Positions 1-6,198 of a stretch of 10,520 bases of DNA are shown piece by piece. Origin of the DNA: Chloroflexota bacterium (GTDB lineage: Bacteria; Chloroflexota; Anaerolineae; J102); assembly GCA_013152695.1 (NCBI GenBank), contig JAADFV010000015.1:1-10520 (forward strand), read 5' to 3'. The translations under genes and the position numbers were made by a program. The stretch's first letter is position 1. The number at the start of each line of letters is the position of its first letter. The notes beneath the pieces are model-generated. The model worked only from the letters and a program-made list of their open reading frames with translations. It did no database searches and was not told the DNA's origin.

Positions 1-451
1 AGGTCCAGCGATCCCCCTGCGGAGCTACCTCCGTACCGATGTGGGTGGTCGACACTACCGTGGCCCGACCATCCTCGATTTCCATAGACACAATCTGTGG
101 TTCGGCAAACTGGGGGTTGCCGGGAAACACCAATACCACGTACCGATCCAAAATGGCATCGATACCCCGCCAAACCGCGTCATCATCCTCGTTTCCCGGT
201 GTATGTTTGGCATCGCGCACGACAGCATCCTCGGCCCAAAGCTCGGCCAAGCGGTTGATATCCTGCGCCACCACCCCCTCGCTCTCCGCCTGCAGCAATC
301 CTTTGATCGCTTGTTCATCCGAAGCGGGAATAGGTGTGGGCGTCCGCCCTTCGCGGGCATCAGGCGAAGATTGACGCTCGGGTGTCGTGCCACAGCCCAT
401 GAGCAATCCTGCCAGCAGTAAAATAATCGAGAAAAAATAAAGTCTTCGCAT
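1..451 (-). CDS. Lipoprotein with NTF2/SnoaL-like domain (3' end missing)
   Basis: The reading frame is open from ATG at 451 to the left edge, giving 150 visible residues with no stop. Residues 1-20 form a lipoprotein signal: RR, a hydrophobic stretch and the lipobox LMGC with Cys20. A short polar linker (to about residue 43) contains TPTPIP. From about residue 44 the pattern of helix (SDEQAIKGLLQAESEGV), AELWAEDAVV, a further helix around WRGIDAILDRY and strands such as IVSMEIEDGRATVVS fits the cone-shaped NTF2/SnoaL/DUF4440 fold. Such domains bind small ligands or act as accessory modules, and the function here cannot be told. About 20 residues are probably missing. A weak AAGG lies 11 nt upstream of the start. 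The protein should be anchored on the outer face of the membrane. It is divergent from the lipoprotein gene at 822. Family assignment is from fold pattern only. Confidence 0.8.
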   Translation of the reverse strand, partial: MRRLYFFSIILLLAGLLMGCGTTPERQSSPDAREGRTPTPIPASDEQAIKGLLQAESEGVVAQDINRLAELWAEDAVVRDAKHTPGNEDDDAVWRGIDAILDRYVVLVFPGNPQFAEPQIVSMEIEDGRATVVSTTHIGTEVAPQGDRWT

Positions 452-581
452 AAACGGGAGAACCTTCGTTGTCGATGAAAAAAGCAAATGGGCGATTGAT
501 TCGCCTGAAGTTTTTCGTAAATTCCACTCGCTGTTGGTAACCAGTCACAACTTAAATGCGACCGTACAAAACATCGTTTCC

Positions 582-591
582 TGTCCGGACA
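582..591. repeat. Perfect 10-bp palindrome TGTCCGGACA, possible operator
   Basis: TGTCCGGACA is identical to its own reverse complement. It lies 7-16 nt downstream of the predicted -10 box (598-603) of the leftward promoter, so over its likely transcription start, a classic repressor position. The same half-sites recur as TGTC-N7-GACA at 621-635, across the -35 boxes of both promoters. I do not recognise the cognate regulator, and chance is possible for a 10-bp palindrome. Confidence 0.35.
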
Positions 592-597
592 AACTCT

Positions 598-626
598 AGC
601 ATAACGAGCGCTGTGGCCTCTGTCAA
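598..626 (-). promoter_or_regulatory. Predicted sigma-70-type promoter for the leftward lipoprotein
   Basis: On the minus strand TTGACA (626-621, perfect -35 consensus) is followed after 17 nt by TATGCT (603-598, 4 of 6 matches to TATAAT). The expected start near 590 leaves a leader of about 140 nt before the ATG at 451. The prediction assumes the bacterial housekeeping consensus applies in this organism. Confidence 0.45.
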
Positions 627-629
627 ATG

Positions 630-658
630 TGGACAAATTGTCGCATTAGAGCTATCAT
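630..658 (+). promoter_or_regulatory. Predicted sigma-70-type promoter for the rightward lipoprotein
   Basis: TGGACA (630-635, 5 of 6 matches) is separated by 17 nt from TATCAT (653-658, 5 of 6 matches). The expected start near 665 gives a leader of about 157 nt before the ATG at 822. Its -35 box begins only 3 bp from the -35 box of the divergent promoter, so the two probably cannot be fully occupied together. Confidence 0.45.
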
Positions 659-687
659 TCTTATGAGCCTGCAAGCACTCAGTCATG

Positions 688-723
688 TACCCCCCCAAGG
701 GTCGGTGATACAGCGACGGGGTA
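688..723 (+). other. Possible hairpin in the 5' leader
   Basis: TACCCC (688-693) can pair with GGGGTA (718-723), and inside it GTCG (701-704) can pair with CGAC (714-717) around a 9-nt loop, leaving a 7-nt one-sided bulge. It falls within the predicted leader of the lipoprotein gene at 822. No T-run follows, so it is not an intrinsic terminator. I do not recognise it as a known riboswitch class. Confidence 0.25.
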
Positions 724-821
724 TGCCATGTCAGACAGTAACCAGTTTAAGCCCAGCTCGTCGCGCGCCATGAGAAAAGCTTGCCTCTCCCAATCCATTT
801 CACATCCTTTAGGAGAAACCA

Positions 822-2051
822 ATGCGAATCTTCAAACGACACACCTTGATCTTTGTCCTCATCCTCCTCTTAGCGTTCACTTTGTCCGCGTGTGGAGGCA
901 AAGACAAAGAGGCAACAGCAGAACCAGAAACCGCTGCAACGACCGCCCCGGCTAACACACCGGTTCCGCCTACGAATACACCAATTCCACCCACCAACAC
1001 CCCCGTTCCTCCCACCGATACCCCTGTTCCCGAGCCGACCGCAACCGAAGCGCCTGCCCCTGAAGCCACGACAGTCTCTTCGCAGGAAGAAACTTCCGGG
1101 CTGGCCACCATCGAGGAAATCGCCCAGATTCTCGATTCTTACCGCAGTAAAACAAGCTTCACAATCGAGATCACCTACCCTGATCAGACCGTCAAGACAG
1201 AAGAGATTTCTATCCTAACCGATTGGGTCAAAGCAGACAATCCTTTTGGCTACAACATGAGACTCTCCATGGAGAACATTGGTGAAGCAGACCCTGACGT
1301 TCCCAATTCCTTCAGCATCTATGCCATCGATGACACTTCTTACATTGGCTTTGGCGAGCAATGGATGACTACCCCTCGCGATGAGTCTCAATTCTCCGAC
1401 ATCCCCTTCTTTGCCAACACCGATGATCTCGTCAAGGACATGAAAGACCTCAAACGTGTCGGTAAAGAGAAAATCAACGGCATCAAAACCATCCATTACA
1501 TCCTCGACGAAAAGAGTGTCATCGATACGATTCTCAACGAAGCCAACCAACCAGAAGAAGGTGAAATTACCTCCTTCAACGGTGACCTGTGGATCGCCGA
1601 TCCTGATAACTACGTCGTCAAGATGACCTTCGAAAGTGAGATGAAAGATGTTACTGAAACCGATGAAAACGGCAATGAGATCCTGACCAACCAGGTCATC
1701 AAGTGGGACTATGAAATCACGGAAGTCAACACCGACTTCACCATCGAAGTACCCGAAGAAGCGCCAGCCCCCGGTGAAGTCAATGTACCCGGCTTTGCTC
1801 CCGGTGAATTCCCCATTCCGGCTGATACCGAAGTGCAAAACTCATTCGGCGGTCTCGTTCAGCTCCACTCGACCCTGAGCGAAGAAGAGGTCAACGCCTT
1901 CTATGATAAGGCCCTCGCCGACCTCGGCTGGGAAAAACAAGAAGGCTTCATGCCCTCCTGGACCAAAGACAATTTCGAATTCAGCATCCTTGTGACGCCT
2001 GATGAAACAGGTGAACTCGACATCATGATCATGAGCTCAGAAGGCATGTAA
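822..2051 (+). CDS. Lipoprotein with LppX/LolA-like core and C-terminal module
   Basis: This 409-residue protein begins with KR and a hydrophobic core ending in the lipobox LSAC (Cys24), so it is predicted to be diacylated and surface-anchored. Residues 25-92 are a low-complexity Pro/Thr/Ala/Glu linker including four 7-residue repeats. Residues about 95-310 alternate strands and polar turns (FTIEITYPD, YNMRLSMEN, SFSIYAIDDTSYIGF, DLWIADPDNYVVKMTF), resembling the LppX/LolA-type half-barrel lipoproteins that bind lipids or hydrophobic ligands. Residues about 327-406 form a small separate domain with the helix EEEVNAFYDKALADLGW followed by strands. The start is supported by AGGAGA at 811-816, 5 nt before the ATG. 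The gene is probably monocistronic, with its own promoter and a strong terminator. The sequence is acidic, suiting an extracellular protein. Ligand unknown; the fold call is tentative. Confidence 0.85.
   Translation: MRIFKRHTLIFVLILLLAFTLSACGGKDKEATAEPETAATTAPANTPVPPTNTPIPPTNTPVPPTDTPVPEPTATEAPAPEATTVSSQEETSGLATIEEIAQILDSYRSKTSFTIEITYPDQTVKTEEISILTDWVKADNPFGYNMRLSMENIGEADPDVPNSFSIYAIDDTSYIGFGEQWMTTPRDESQFSDIPFFANTDDLVKDMKDLKRVGKEKINGIKTIHYILDEKSVIDTILNEANQPEEGEITSFNGDLWIADPDNYVVKMTFESEMKDVTETDENGNEILTNQVIKWDYEITEVNTDFTIEVPEEAPAPGEVNVPGFAPGEFPIPADTEVQNSFGGLVQLHSTLSEEEVNAFYDKALADLGWEKQEGFMPSWTKDNFEFSILVTPDETGELDIMIMSSEGM
954..1037 (+). repeat. Four tandem 21-bp units encoding NTPVPPT-type heptads
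   Basis: Residues 45-72 of the lipoprotein read NTPVPPT, NTPIPPT, NTPVPPT and DTPVPEP, one per 21 bp. The first three differ mainly at synonymous positions, so the array is old or diversified rather than freshly duplicated. It forms an extended, probably flexible stalk that spaces the folded domain from the lipid anchor. Its length may vary between strains. Confidence 0.9.
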
Positions 2052-2083
2052 CCCCTCATACACGATCCTTCGATTCACACCTT

Positions 2084-2111
2084 AATCCCCGCGTACGGCG
2101 CGGGGATTTTT
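2084..2111 (+). terminator. Intrinsic terminator after the 409-residue lipoprotein
   Basis: AATCCCCGCG (2084-2093) and CGCGGGGATT (2099-2108) form a perfect 10-bp stem around the 5-nt loop TACGG, followed by T residues through 2111. It starts 32 nt after the stop codon and separates the lipoprotein gene from the downstream operon. Confidence 0.9.
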
Positions 2112-2135
2112 CATTATTTCCGGCAATTGGGCGGT

Positions 2136-2165
2136 TTGGACGAAACGGCCCTCGAGGCGTACAAT
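2136..2165 (+). promoter_or_regulatory. Possible promoter of the DegV-GNAT-GalU-kinase operon
   Basis: TTGGAC (2136-2141, a weak -35) is followed after 18 nt by TACAAT (2160-2165, 5 of 6 matches to TATAAT). It lies between the upstream terminator and the first gene and would give a leader of roughly 65 nt. The weak -35 makes this uncertain. Confidence 0.3.
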
Positions 2166-2236
2166 GCAGAAAACTTCATATTCACCTTTATACCTTCTGC
2201 CACCAGCCCTCCTCTACGTTCTGAATGGAGCTTTTC

Positions 2237-3085
2237 ATGATACGCATTGTCACCGACACCACTGCAGGACTTCCCCTCCACATCATCAAGCGCCATGATA
2301 TTGCCGTCGTTCCTCAAGTCATCATATTTGATGGAGAAGAATACCTCGAGCTGGAAGAATTAAGCCAGGAACAGTTCCTGGAGAAACTCGTCTCTTGCCA
2401 TACTCTCCCTAAAACCGCGGCGCCGGCACCGGCCACCCTTGAAGCCATCTACCGTCCCTTCGTAGCGGCTGGTGACACGATTATCTCGATTCATCCCTCG
2501 GCCGAGCTCAGCGGCACAGTGCGTAGCGCCACCGTTGCCAGTCACGCCTTTCCCGGTGCCGATATTCGCATCATCGATACGCGTACCCTTGCCGGGCCAT
2601 TGGCGCGGATGGTGCAACAAGCAGCCCTGTGGGCAGAAGCAGGTGTCGATGCCGATACGATCATGGCGCGACTCCACGACCTTGTGCGCCGTCAACGCAT
2701 CTACTTTCTCGTCGACACTCTGGAATATTTGCAAAAAGGAGGGCGTATTGGCGGAGCTGCTGCCTTACTGGGTAGCATCTTGCAAATGAAACCCATTCTC
2801 ACTCTGGTCGATGGCCAAGTCGCACCGGTTGAGCGCCAACGGACGCACAAAAAGGCCCTGGCCCGCATCAAGGAGCTCGTCATCAATGAATCCGCCCATG
2901 GCGATGATGCCCTGCTTACGGTTATGCATGCCAACACACTCAAACAGGCGGAACAGCTCGCCGCGGACCTGTCAGCCGCCCTAAACACAAACGATGTTTT
3001 GCTCATGGACTTAGGCCCTGCTATCGTCACCCATGCCGGCCCGGGCTCTCTAGCGGTCGGCTACTTTATTCCGGAGGTATCATGA
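2237..3085 (+). CDS. DegV family fatty-acid-binding protein
   Basis: The 282-residue protein matches the DegV family in length and throughout. Residues 1-13 read MIRIVTDTTAGLP (family: ...TDSTaDLP); SAELSGT at 88-94 is the lipid-headgroup loop; IYFLVDTLEYLQKGGRIG at 155-172 is a family hallmark; HAGPGSLAVGYF at 266-277 closes the fold. Characterised DegV proteins bind a fatty acid in a buried pocket, and some (FakB) present it to the kinase FakA for phosphorylation; no FakA homologue is visible here. The usual T-S in the carboxylate-binding loop appears as T60-A61. The start at 2237 is preferred over ATG 2225 because GGAG (2227-2230) sits 6 nt before it and homologues begin close to this Met. 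The stop overlaps the next gene's start (ATGA), indicating translational coupling. Cytoplasmic. Confidence 0.93.
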   Translation: MIRIVTDTTAGLPLHIIKRHDIAVVPQVIIFDGEEYLELEELSQEQFLEKLVSCHTLPKTAAPAPATLEAIYRPFVAAGDTIISIHPSAELSGTVRSATVASHAFPGADIRIIDTRTLAGPLARMVQQAALWAEAGVDADTIMARLHDLVRRQRIYFLVDTLEYLQKGGRIGGAAALLGSILQMKPILTLVDGQVAPVERQRTHKKALARIKELVINESAHGDDALLTVMHANTLKQAEQLAADLSAALNTNDVLLMDLGPAIVTHAGPGSLAVGYFIPEVS

Positions 3086-4203
3086 TTAAAGTACGTATTC
3101 TCGACACGAGCAAACGGGCAGATGTCAATGCCTGGATCCAGCTCCCCTACAAACTGTATGACGGTGACCCTTATTGGGTACCAGAAATGGTGGGAGATGC
3201 CAAGCAAACCCTCAATCGCCAAAAAAATCCCTTCTTCCTGCACTCATACGCTGACTTCTTATTGGCTGAAAAAGATGGCGAACCCGTGGGACGCATTGCC
3301 GTGCTTGACAACTCTCGCTATAATGAACTCCGTCACGAACACACCGCCTTCTTCACTCACTTCGAGTCGATCAACGACTTTGCCGTCGCCGAAGCACTCT
3401 TCAAAACAGCTTTTGACTGGGCACGCCAGCGTGGCCTCGATAAGATCATTGGCCCCAAAGGATTCCTGACCATGGATGGTATGGGCATGCTGGTCGAAGG
3501 ATTCAACCATCGCCCTGCCATCGGCATTGCCTACAATCCACCCTACTACCATGACTTCGTCAAACGCCTCGGCTTCGAACGTGAAACCGACTTCATGTCC
3601 GGCTACCTCCCCGCCACTTACGAGGTTCCCGAACGCATCGTCAGGATTGCCGAAAAAGTGAAAAAACGCTACGGCTTCGAGATCAAAAACTTTCACTCCA
3701 AGAAAGAACTGGCCATTGCCGTCCCCAAAGTCATCGACACCTATAACCGAACCTTCACCGACAACTGGGAATATGTGCCGATCACGCCGGAAGAAGGAGA
3801 AGTCATTGCCAAACGTGTCCTACAGATTGCCATCCCCGAGCAAATGAAACTGGTCTGGAAAGATGACGAAATTGCCGGCTTCCTCATTTGTTACCCCGAC
3901 ATTTCCGCCGCTATCCAACGCTCAGGTGGCCGCCTCTTCCCCTTTGGCTGGTACTACCTCTTGCGCGAATTCAAACGCACGGAATGGGTCAACCTCAATG
4001 GTGTCGGCATTCTGCCCCAGTACCGCGGTCGCGGCGTCGATGCCATGATGTTCGTCGAGGCTTCTAAAACTGTACACGAAGGCGGCTACAAGCACGCCGA
4101 AATCGTGCAGATTGATGAAGGCAACGCCAAAATGCAGGCCGAGATGTCAACCCTCGGTGTCAACTTCTATAAACGCCATCGCATTTTCCACCGCGAGCTC
4201 TGA
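3082..4203 (+). CDS. Large GNAT-type N-acetyltransferase-like protein
   Basis: This protein of 373 residues is more than twice the length of a single GNAT domain. The N-terminal half has the conserved-looking block DGDPYWVP (27-34), then KNPFF and a strand-turn-strand AEKDGEPVGRIAVLDN typical of GNAT folds. YNPPYYHDFVKRLGFER (151-167) resembles a second signature of these long proteins. The C-terminal half has the acetyl-CoA-binding motif A, VGILPQYRGRGVDAMM (308-323), with the Q/RxxGxG pattern. It belongs to a group of about 370-residue GNAT-like proteins (YghO-like, as I recall) whose substrate is unknown. The start is supported by CGGAGGT 4 nt upstream and the 4-bp overlap with the degV-like gene. 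Co-transcription with sugar-nucleotide genes hints at acylation of a sugar or lipid, but that is inference. Cytoplasmic, with no signal peptide. Confidence 0.85.
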   Translation: MIKVRILDTSKRADVNAWIQLPYKLYDGDPYWVPEMVGDAKQTLNRQKNPFFLHSYADFLLAEKDGEPVGRIAVLDNSRYNELRHEHTAFFTHFESINDFAVAEALFKTAFDWARQRGLDKIIGPKGFLTMDGMGMLVEGFNHRPAIGIAYNPPYYHDFVKRLGFERETDFMSGYLPATYEVPERIVRIAEKVKKRYGFEIKNFHSKKELAIAVPKVIDTYNRTFTDNWEYVPITPEEGEVIAKRVLQIAIPEQMKLVWKDDEIAGFLICYPDISAAIQRSGGRLFPFGWYYLLREFKRTEWVNLNGVGILPQYRGRGVDAMMFVEASKTVHEGGYKHAEIVQIDEGNAKMQAEMSTLGVNFYKRHRIFHREL

Positions 4204-4209
4204 TTAGCT

Positions 4210-5115
4210 ATGCAATCACTTCCGATTACCAAAGCCATCATCCCTGCAGCCGGTCTGGGCACCCGCCTGCTCCCTGCCACCAAAGCTCAACCCAAAGAAA
4301 TGCTGCCCGTGGGTCGCAAACCCGCGATCCAGTATGTCGTCGATGAGCTGCAAAAAGCCCAGTTACGCGACATTCTCATCATTACGGGACGCCGTAAACG
4401 CAGTATCGAAGACCACTTCGACGCCGATCCACCTCTGGTTACGGCGCTCAAACAAGCTGGCAACGAAGCCCTGCTCAAAGACCTCTCTTACCTCGAAGGA
4501 CCCTCTCGCTTCTTCTTCACCCGCCAGAGTGAACCCAAAGGGCTGGGCCATGCCGTCAGCCTGGGGGCAGATTTTGTCGGGGATCAGCACTGTGTCGTTG
4601 CCCTCGGTGACAGTCTCATCGGCGGCGAAAATCCCGCCGCCCCCTTGCAAGCGATGATGGCTGCTCATCTCCAATTGAAGGCAGCGGCGATCATTGCCGT
4701 AGAAATTGTTCCACCCGAAGAAACCTTCCGTTACGGCATTGTCGATGTGGGAGGCGCCGAACCTACGCTGGATCAGCCCATGCGCATCCGCGAAGTCATC
4801 GAAAAACCGGCAGCCGGCACCGCCCCTTCCCAGCTTGCCATTGCTGCCCGCTACATCTTCAGCCCCACCATTTTCGAAGCACTCGGTCGCATCGTGCCCG
4901 ACCACCGGGGCGAGCTCCAGCTTACCGACGCCATTCGCTGGCTCATTCGCATGGAACAACCCGTCTACGCCTGGCTTCTCGACCCCGCCCATAAACGCTA
5001 CGACGTCGGCAACTTCGAGAGTTACTATCGCGCCTTTATCGATTTTGCTCTGGCCGACGAACGCTATGGCTACATGGTGCGAAAATACATCAAATCCCTG
5101 GCCTATGAACTCTAA
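4210..5115 (+). CDS. galU: UTP-glucose-1-phosphate uridylyltransferase (GalU-type)
   Basis: The 301-residue length is typical of bacterial GalU, which makes UDP-sugar and pyrophosphate from UTP and a sugar-1-phosphate. The nucleotide-binding signature GLGTRLLPATKAQPKEMLPV spans 15-34. QYVVDELQKA (41-50), EDHFD (67-71), RQSEPKGLGHAV (105-116), LGDSLI with the predicted metal-binding Asp134, EKP (198-200), GELQLTDAI (234-242) and RYDVGN (263-268) all match the family. The canonical substrate is glucose-1-phosphate. Because a GHMP sugar kinase overlaps the gene's end, a different sugar-1-phosphate such as glucuronate-1-phosphate is possible. The gene starts 6 nt after the preceding stop without a convincing Shine-Dalgarno, so it probably relies on coupling. 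Cytoplasmic. The nucleotidyltransferase fold is near certain; substrate choice is not. Confidence 0.9.
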   Translation: MQSLPITKAIIPAAGLGTRLLPATKAQPKEMLPVGRKPAIQYVVDELQKAQLRDILIITGRRKRSIEDHFDADPPLVTALKQAGNEALLKDLSYLEGPSRFFFTRQSEPKGLGHAVSLGADFVGDQHCVVALGDSLIGGENPAAPLQAMMAAHLQLKAAAIIAVEIVPPEETFRYGIVDVGGAEPTLDQPMRIREVIEKPAAGTAPSQLAIAARYIFSPTIFEALGRIVPDHRGELQLTDAIRWLIRMEQPVYAWLLDPAHKRYDVGNFESYYRAFIDFALADERYGYMVRKYIKSLAYEL

Positions 5116-6133
5116 TCCCGCCCCTCTGCTCTGCACAGCACCGGGGCGCGCTGGCATCATTGGCAATCCCACCGACATGTATGGCGGGGCAGTGCTCTCC
5201 TGCTCGGTGGATATGCGCGCCCGTGTTCGTATCGACCCTGCCGACGAGCTCCTCCTGGAGACCAACGGCCAAACCATAGCCATCCGTGATCGCCGCGATC
5301 TTCGTCCTCGCCATGATCGCTTCGACATCCCCCGCGCCATTCTTGATTACCTGCACCTGCCGCCCTTGGCCTGCCGTATCAGCTACAGCAGCGATATCCC
5401 CATGCAAAGCGGTATGGCCGGTTCCACGGCGTTGGTCGTAGCCATGCTCAAAGCGATCATGGCCTGGATGGGCGAGAGTAGCAACCGCTATCGTTTGGCA
5501 GAGCGTGCCCGTTACATCGAGCTCAATTACTTAAAAGTCGTGTGCGGTTACCAGGATGCGTATATGGCCACTTTTGGCGGCCTGAACTACATGGACTTTC
5601 GTGGCAAGCAATACTACCGGGATGTAGAAGCGGAGCTTTTTGCCACTATCGAGCCCCTCCACCACCACATCGACCATCTTCCTTTTGTGCTGGGCTACAC
5701 CGGCGTGCAGCATTCCTCACATGAGGTGCATAAGCCTTTACGAGAACGCTGGTTGGAGGGAGAACCGGCGATCGTACACAGCTACGAACGCATCACCGAA
5801 ATTGCTCGTCTCGGTAAAAAAGCCCTGCTCACCGAAGACTGGAAGCTGTTGGGCGATCTGATGAACGAAAATCATGCAATTCAGCGTGATTTGGGCGGTT
5901 CTGGAGAAGCGAATGAGCGTTTAATCCAGGCGGCGCTGGCGGCGGGGGCATGGGGTGCGAAGCTGGCCGGTGCCGGTAGTGGCGGCACCATCATCGTTCT
6001 CTGGCCTGAAGATGATAGCGAGCCCCTACGCCGTGCCCTCACCGAGGCCGGGGCGACCGCCACTTATGGCCTGCGAATCGCCCCTGGCGTACAGTTGGAA
6101 ACGCCCTCCGCCCCAGATAGCGGCTCCGCCTAA
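5105..6133 (+). CDS. GHMP-family sugar kinase, glucuronokinase-like
   Basis: All three GHMP motifs are present in 342 residues: PGRAGIIGNPTDMYGG (13-28), PMQSGMAGSTALVVA (99-113, ATP loop) and AKLAGAGSGGTIIVL (285-299). GYQDAYMATFGGL (148-160) carries the likely catalytic Asp151. The reaction would be ATP-dependent phosphorylation of a sugar, most often at C1. GNPTD replaces the GEHTD of galactokinases. Together with YMDF (162-165), RERWLEGE (213-220) and a GxxALLxxD block near 237-245 this recalls plant glucuronokinase, which I compared from memory. D-glycero-D-manno-heptose or fucose kinase are alternatives. ATG 5105 is chosen because motif 1 lies 13 residues later; the frame stays open upstream to 4706, but that part lies inside the uridylyltransferase gene. 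The 11-nt overlap with that gene argues for coupled synthesis and a shared pathway. Cytoplasmic. Confidence 0.88.
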   Translation: MNSNPAPLLCTAPGRAGIIGNPTDMYGGAVLSCSVDMRARVRIDPADELLLETNGQTIAIRDRRDLRPRHDRFDIPRAILDYLHLPPLACRISYSSDIPMQSGMAGSTALVVAMLKAIMAWMGESSNRYRLAERARYIELNYLKVVCGYQDAYMATFGGLNYMDFRGKQYYRDVEAELFATIEPLHHHIDHLPFVLGYTGVQHSSHEVHKPLRERWLEGEPAIVHSYERITEIARLGKKALLTEDWKLLGDLMNENHAIQRDLGGSGEANERLIQAALAAGAWGAKLAGAGSGGTIIVLWPEDDSEPLRRALTEAGATATYGLRIAPGVQLETPSAPDSGSA

Positions 6134-6198
6134 CGTGCCGGTTCAACAACACATACCGGAAGCTATCACGGTGCATTGACGGACGAAAGCCATCTGAC
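6134..6198. other. Convergent gap without clear terminator
   Basis: The central plus-strand operon and the right-hand minus-strand operon end only 65 nt apart. The best inverted repeat is CCGG/CCGG with a 14-nt loop and no T-run on either strand. Termination is therefore factor-dependent or the transcripts overlap at their 3' ends. Confidence 0.5.

Larger units (their letters stand above)
452..821. other. Divergent intergenic region, 370 bp
   Basis: This region separates two divergently transcribed lipoprotein genes. It contains the two predicted promoters, the palindrome and the leader hairpin listed separately. Short open frames crossing it, for example from 728 on the plus strand and 548 on the minus strand, lack a convincing ribosome binding site and protein-like composition, so I see no gene here. 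The stretch 452-580 holds nothing further I can identify apart from the ribosome binding region of the leftward gene. Confidence 0.7.

Noticed and set aside
55..636. 193-codon minus-strand frame at the left end
   Set aside because: It overlaps the lipoprotein frame starting at 451 on the same strand, which has a proper lipobox and NTF2-like pattern; this frame shows neither and crosses the predicted promoter.
728..955. 75-codon plus-strand frame before the lipoprotein
   Set aside because: It has no ribosome binding site, overlaps the real start at 822 and has no protein-like features.
954..1037. 21-bp tandem repeats as a CRISPR-like or regulatory array
   Set aside because: The units are contiguous without spacers and encode in-frame proline-rich heptads of a lipoprotein linker.
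1215..1838. 207-codon minus-strand frame within the 409-residue lipoprotein
   Set aside because: It is antisense to a frame with a clear lipobox, ribosome binding site, promoter and terminator; composition is that of a shadow.
4706..5104. Upstream extension of the sugar-kinase frame to an ATG at 4706
   Set aside because: It lies wholly inside the well-supported uridylyltransferase gene in another frame, has shadow-like Pro/Ser-rich composition, and GHMP motif 1 sits properly 13 residues after ATG 5105.
4363..5340. 325-codon open frame antisense to the uridylyltransferase and kinase genes
   Set aside because: It is the mirror of conserved coding sequence, with no recognisable motif and no ribosome binding site; typical GC-rich antisense shadow.
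6144..6165. CCGG-N14-CCGG inverted repeat as a bidirectional terminator
   Set aside because: The stem is only 4 bp, the loop is long and no T-run follows on either strand.
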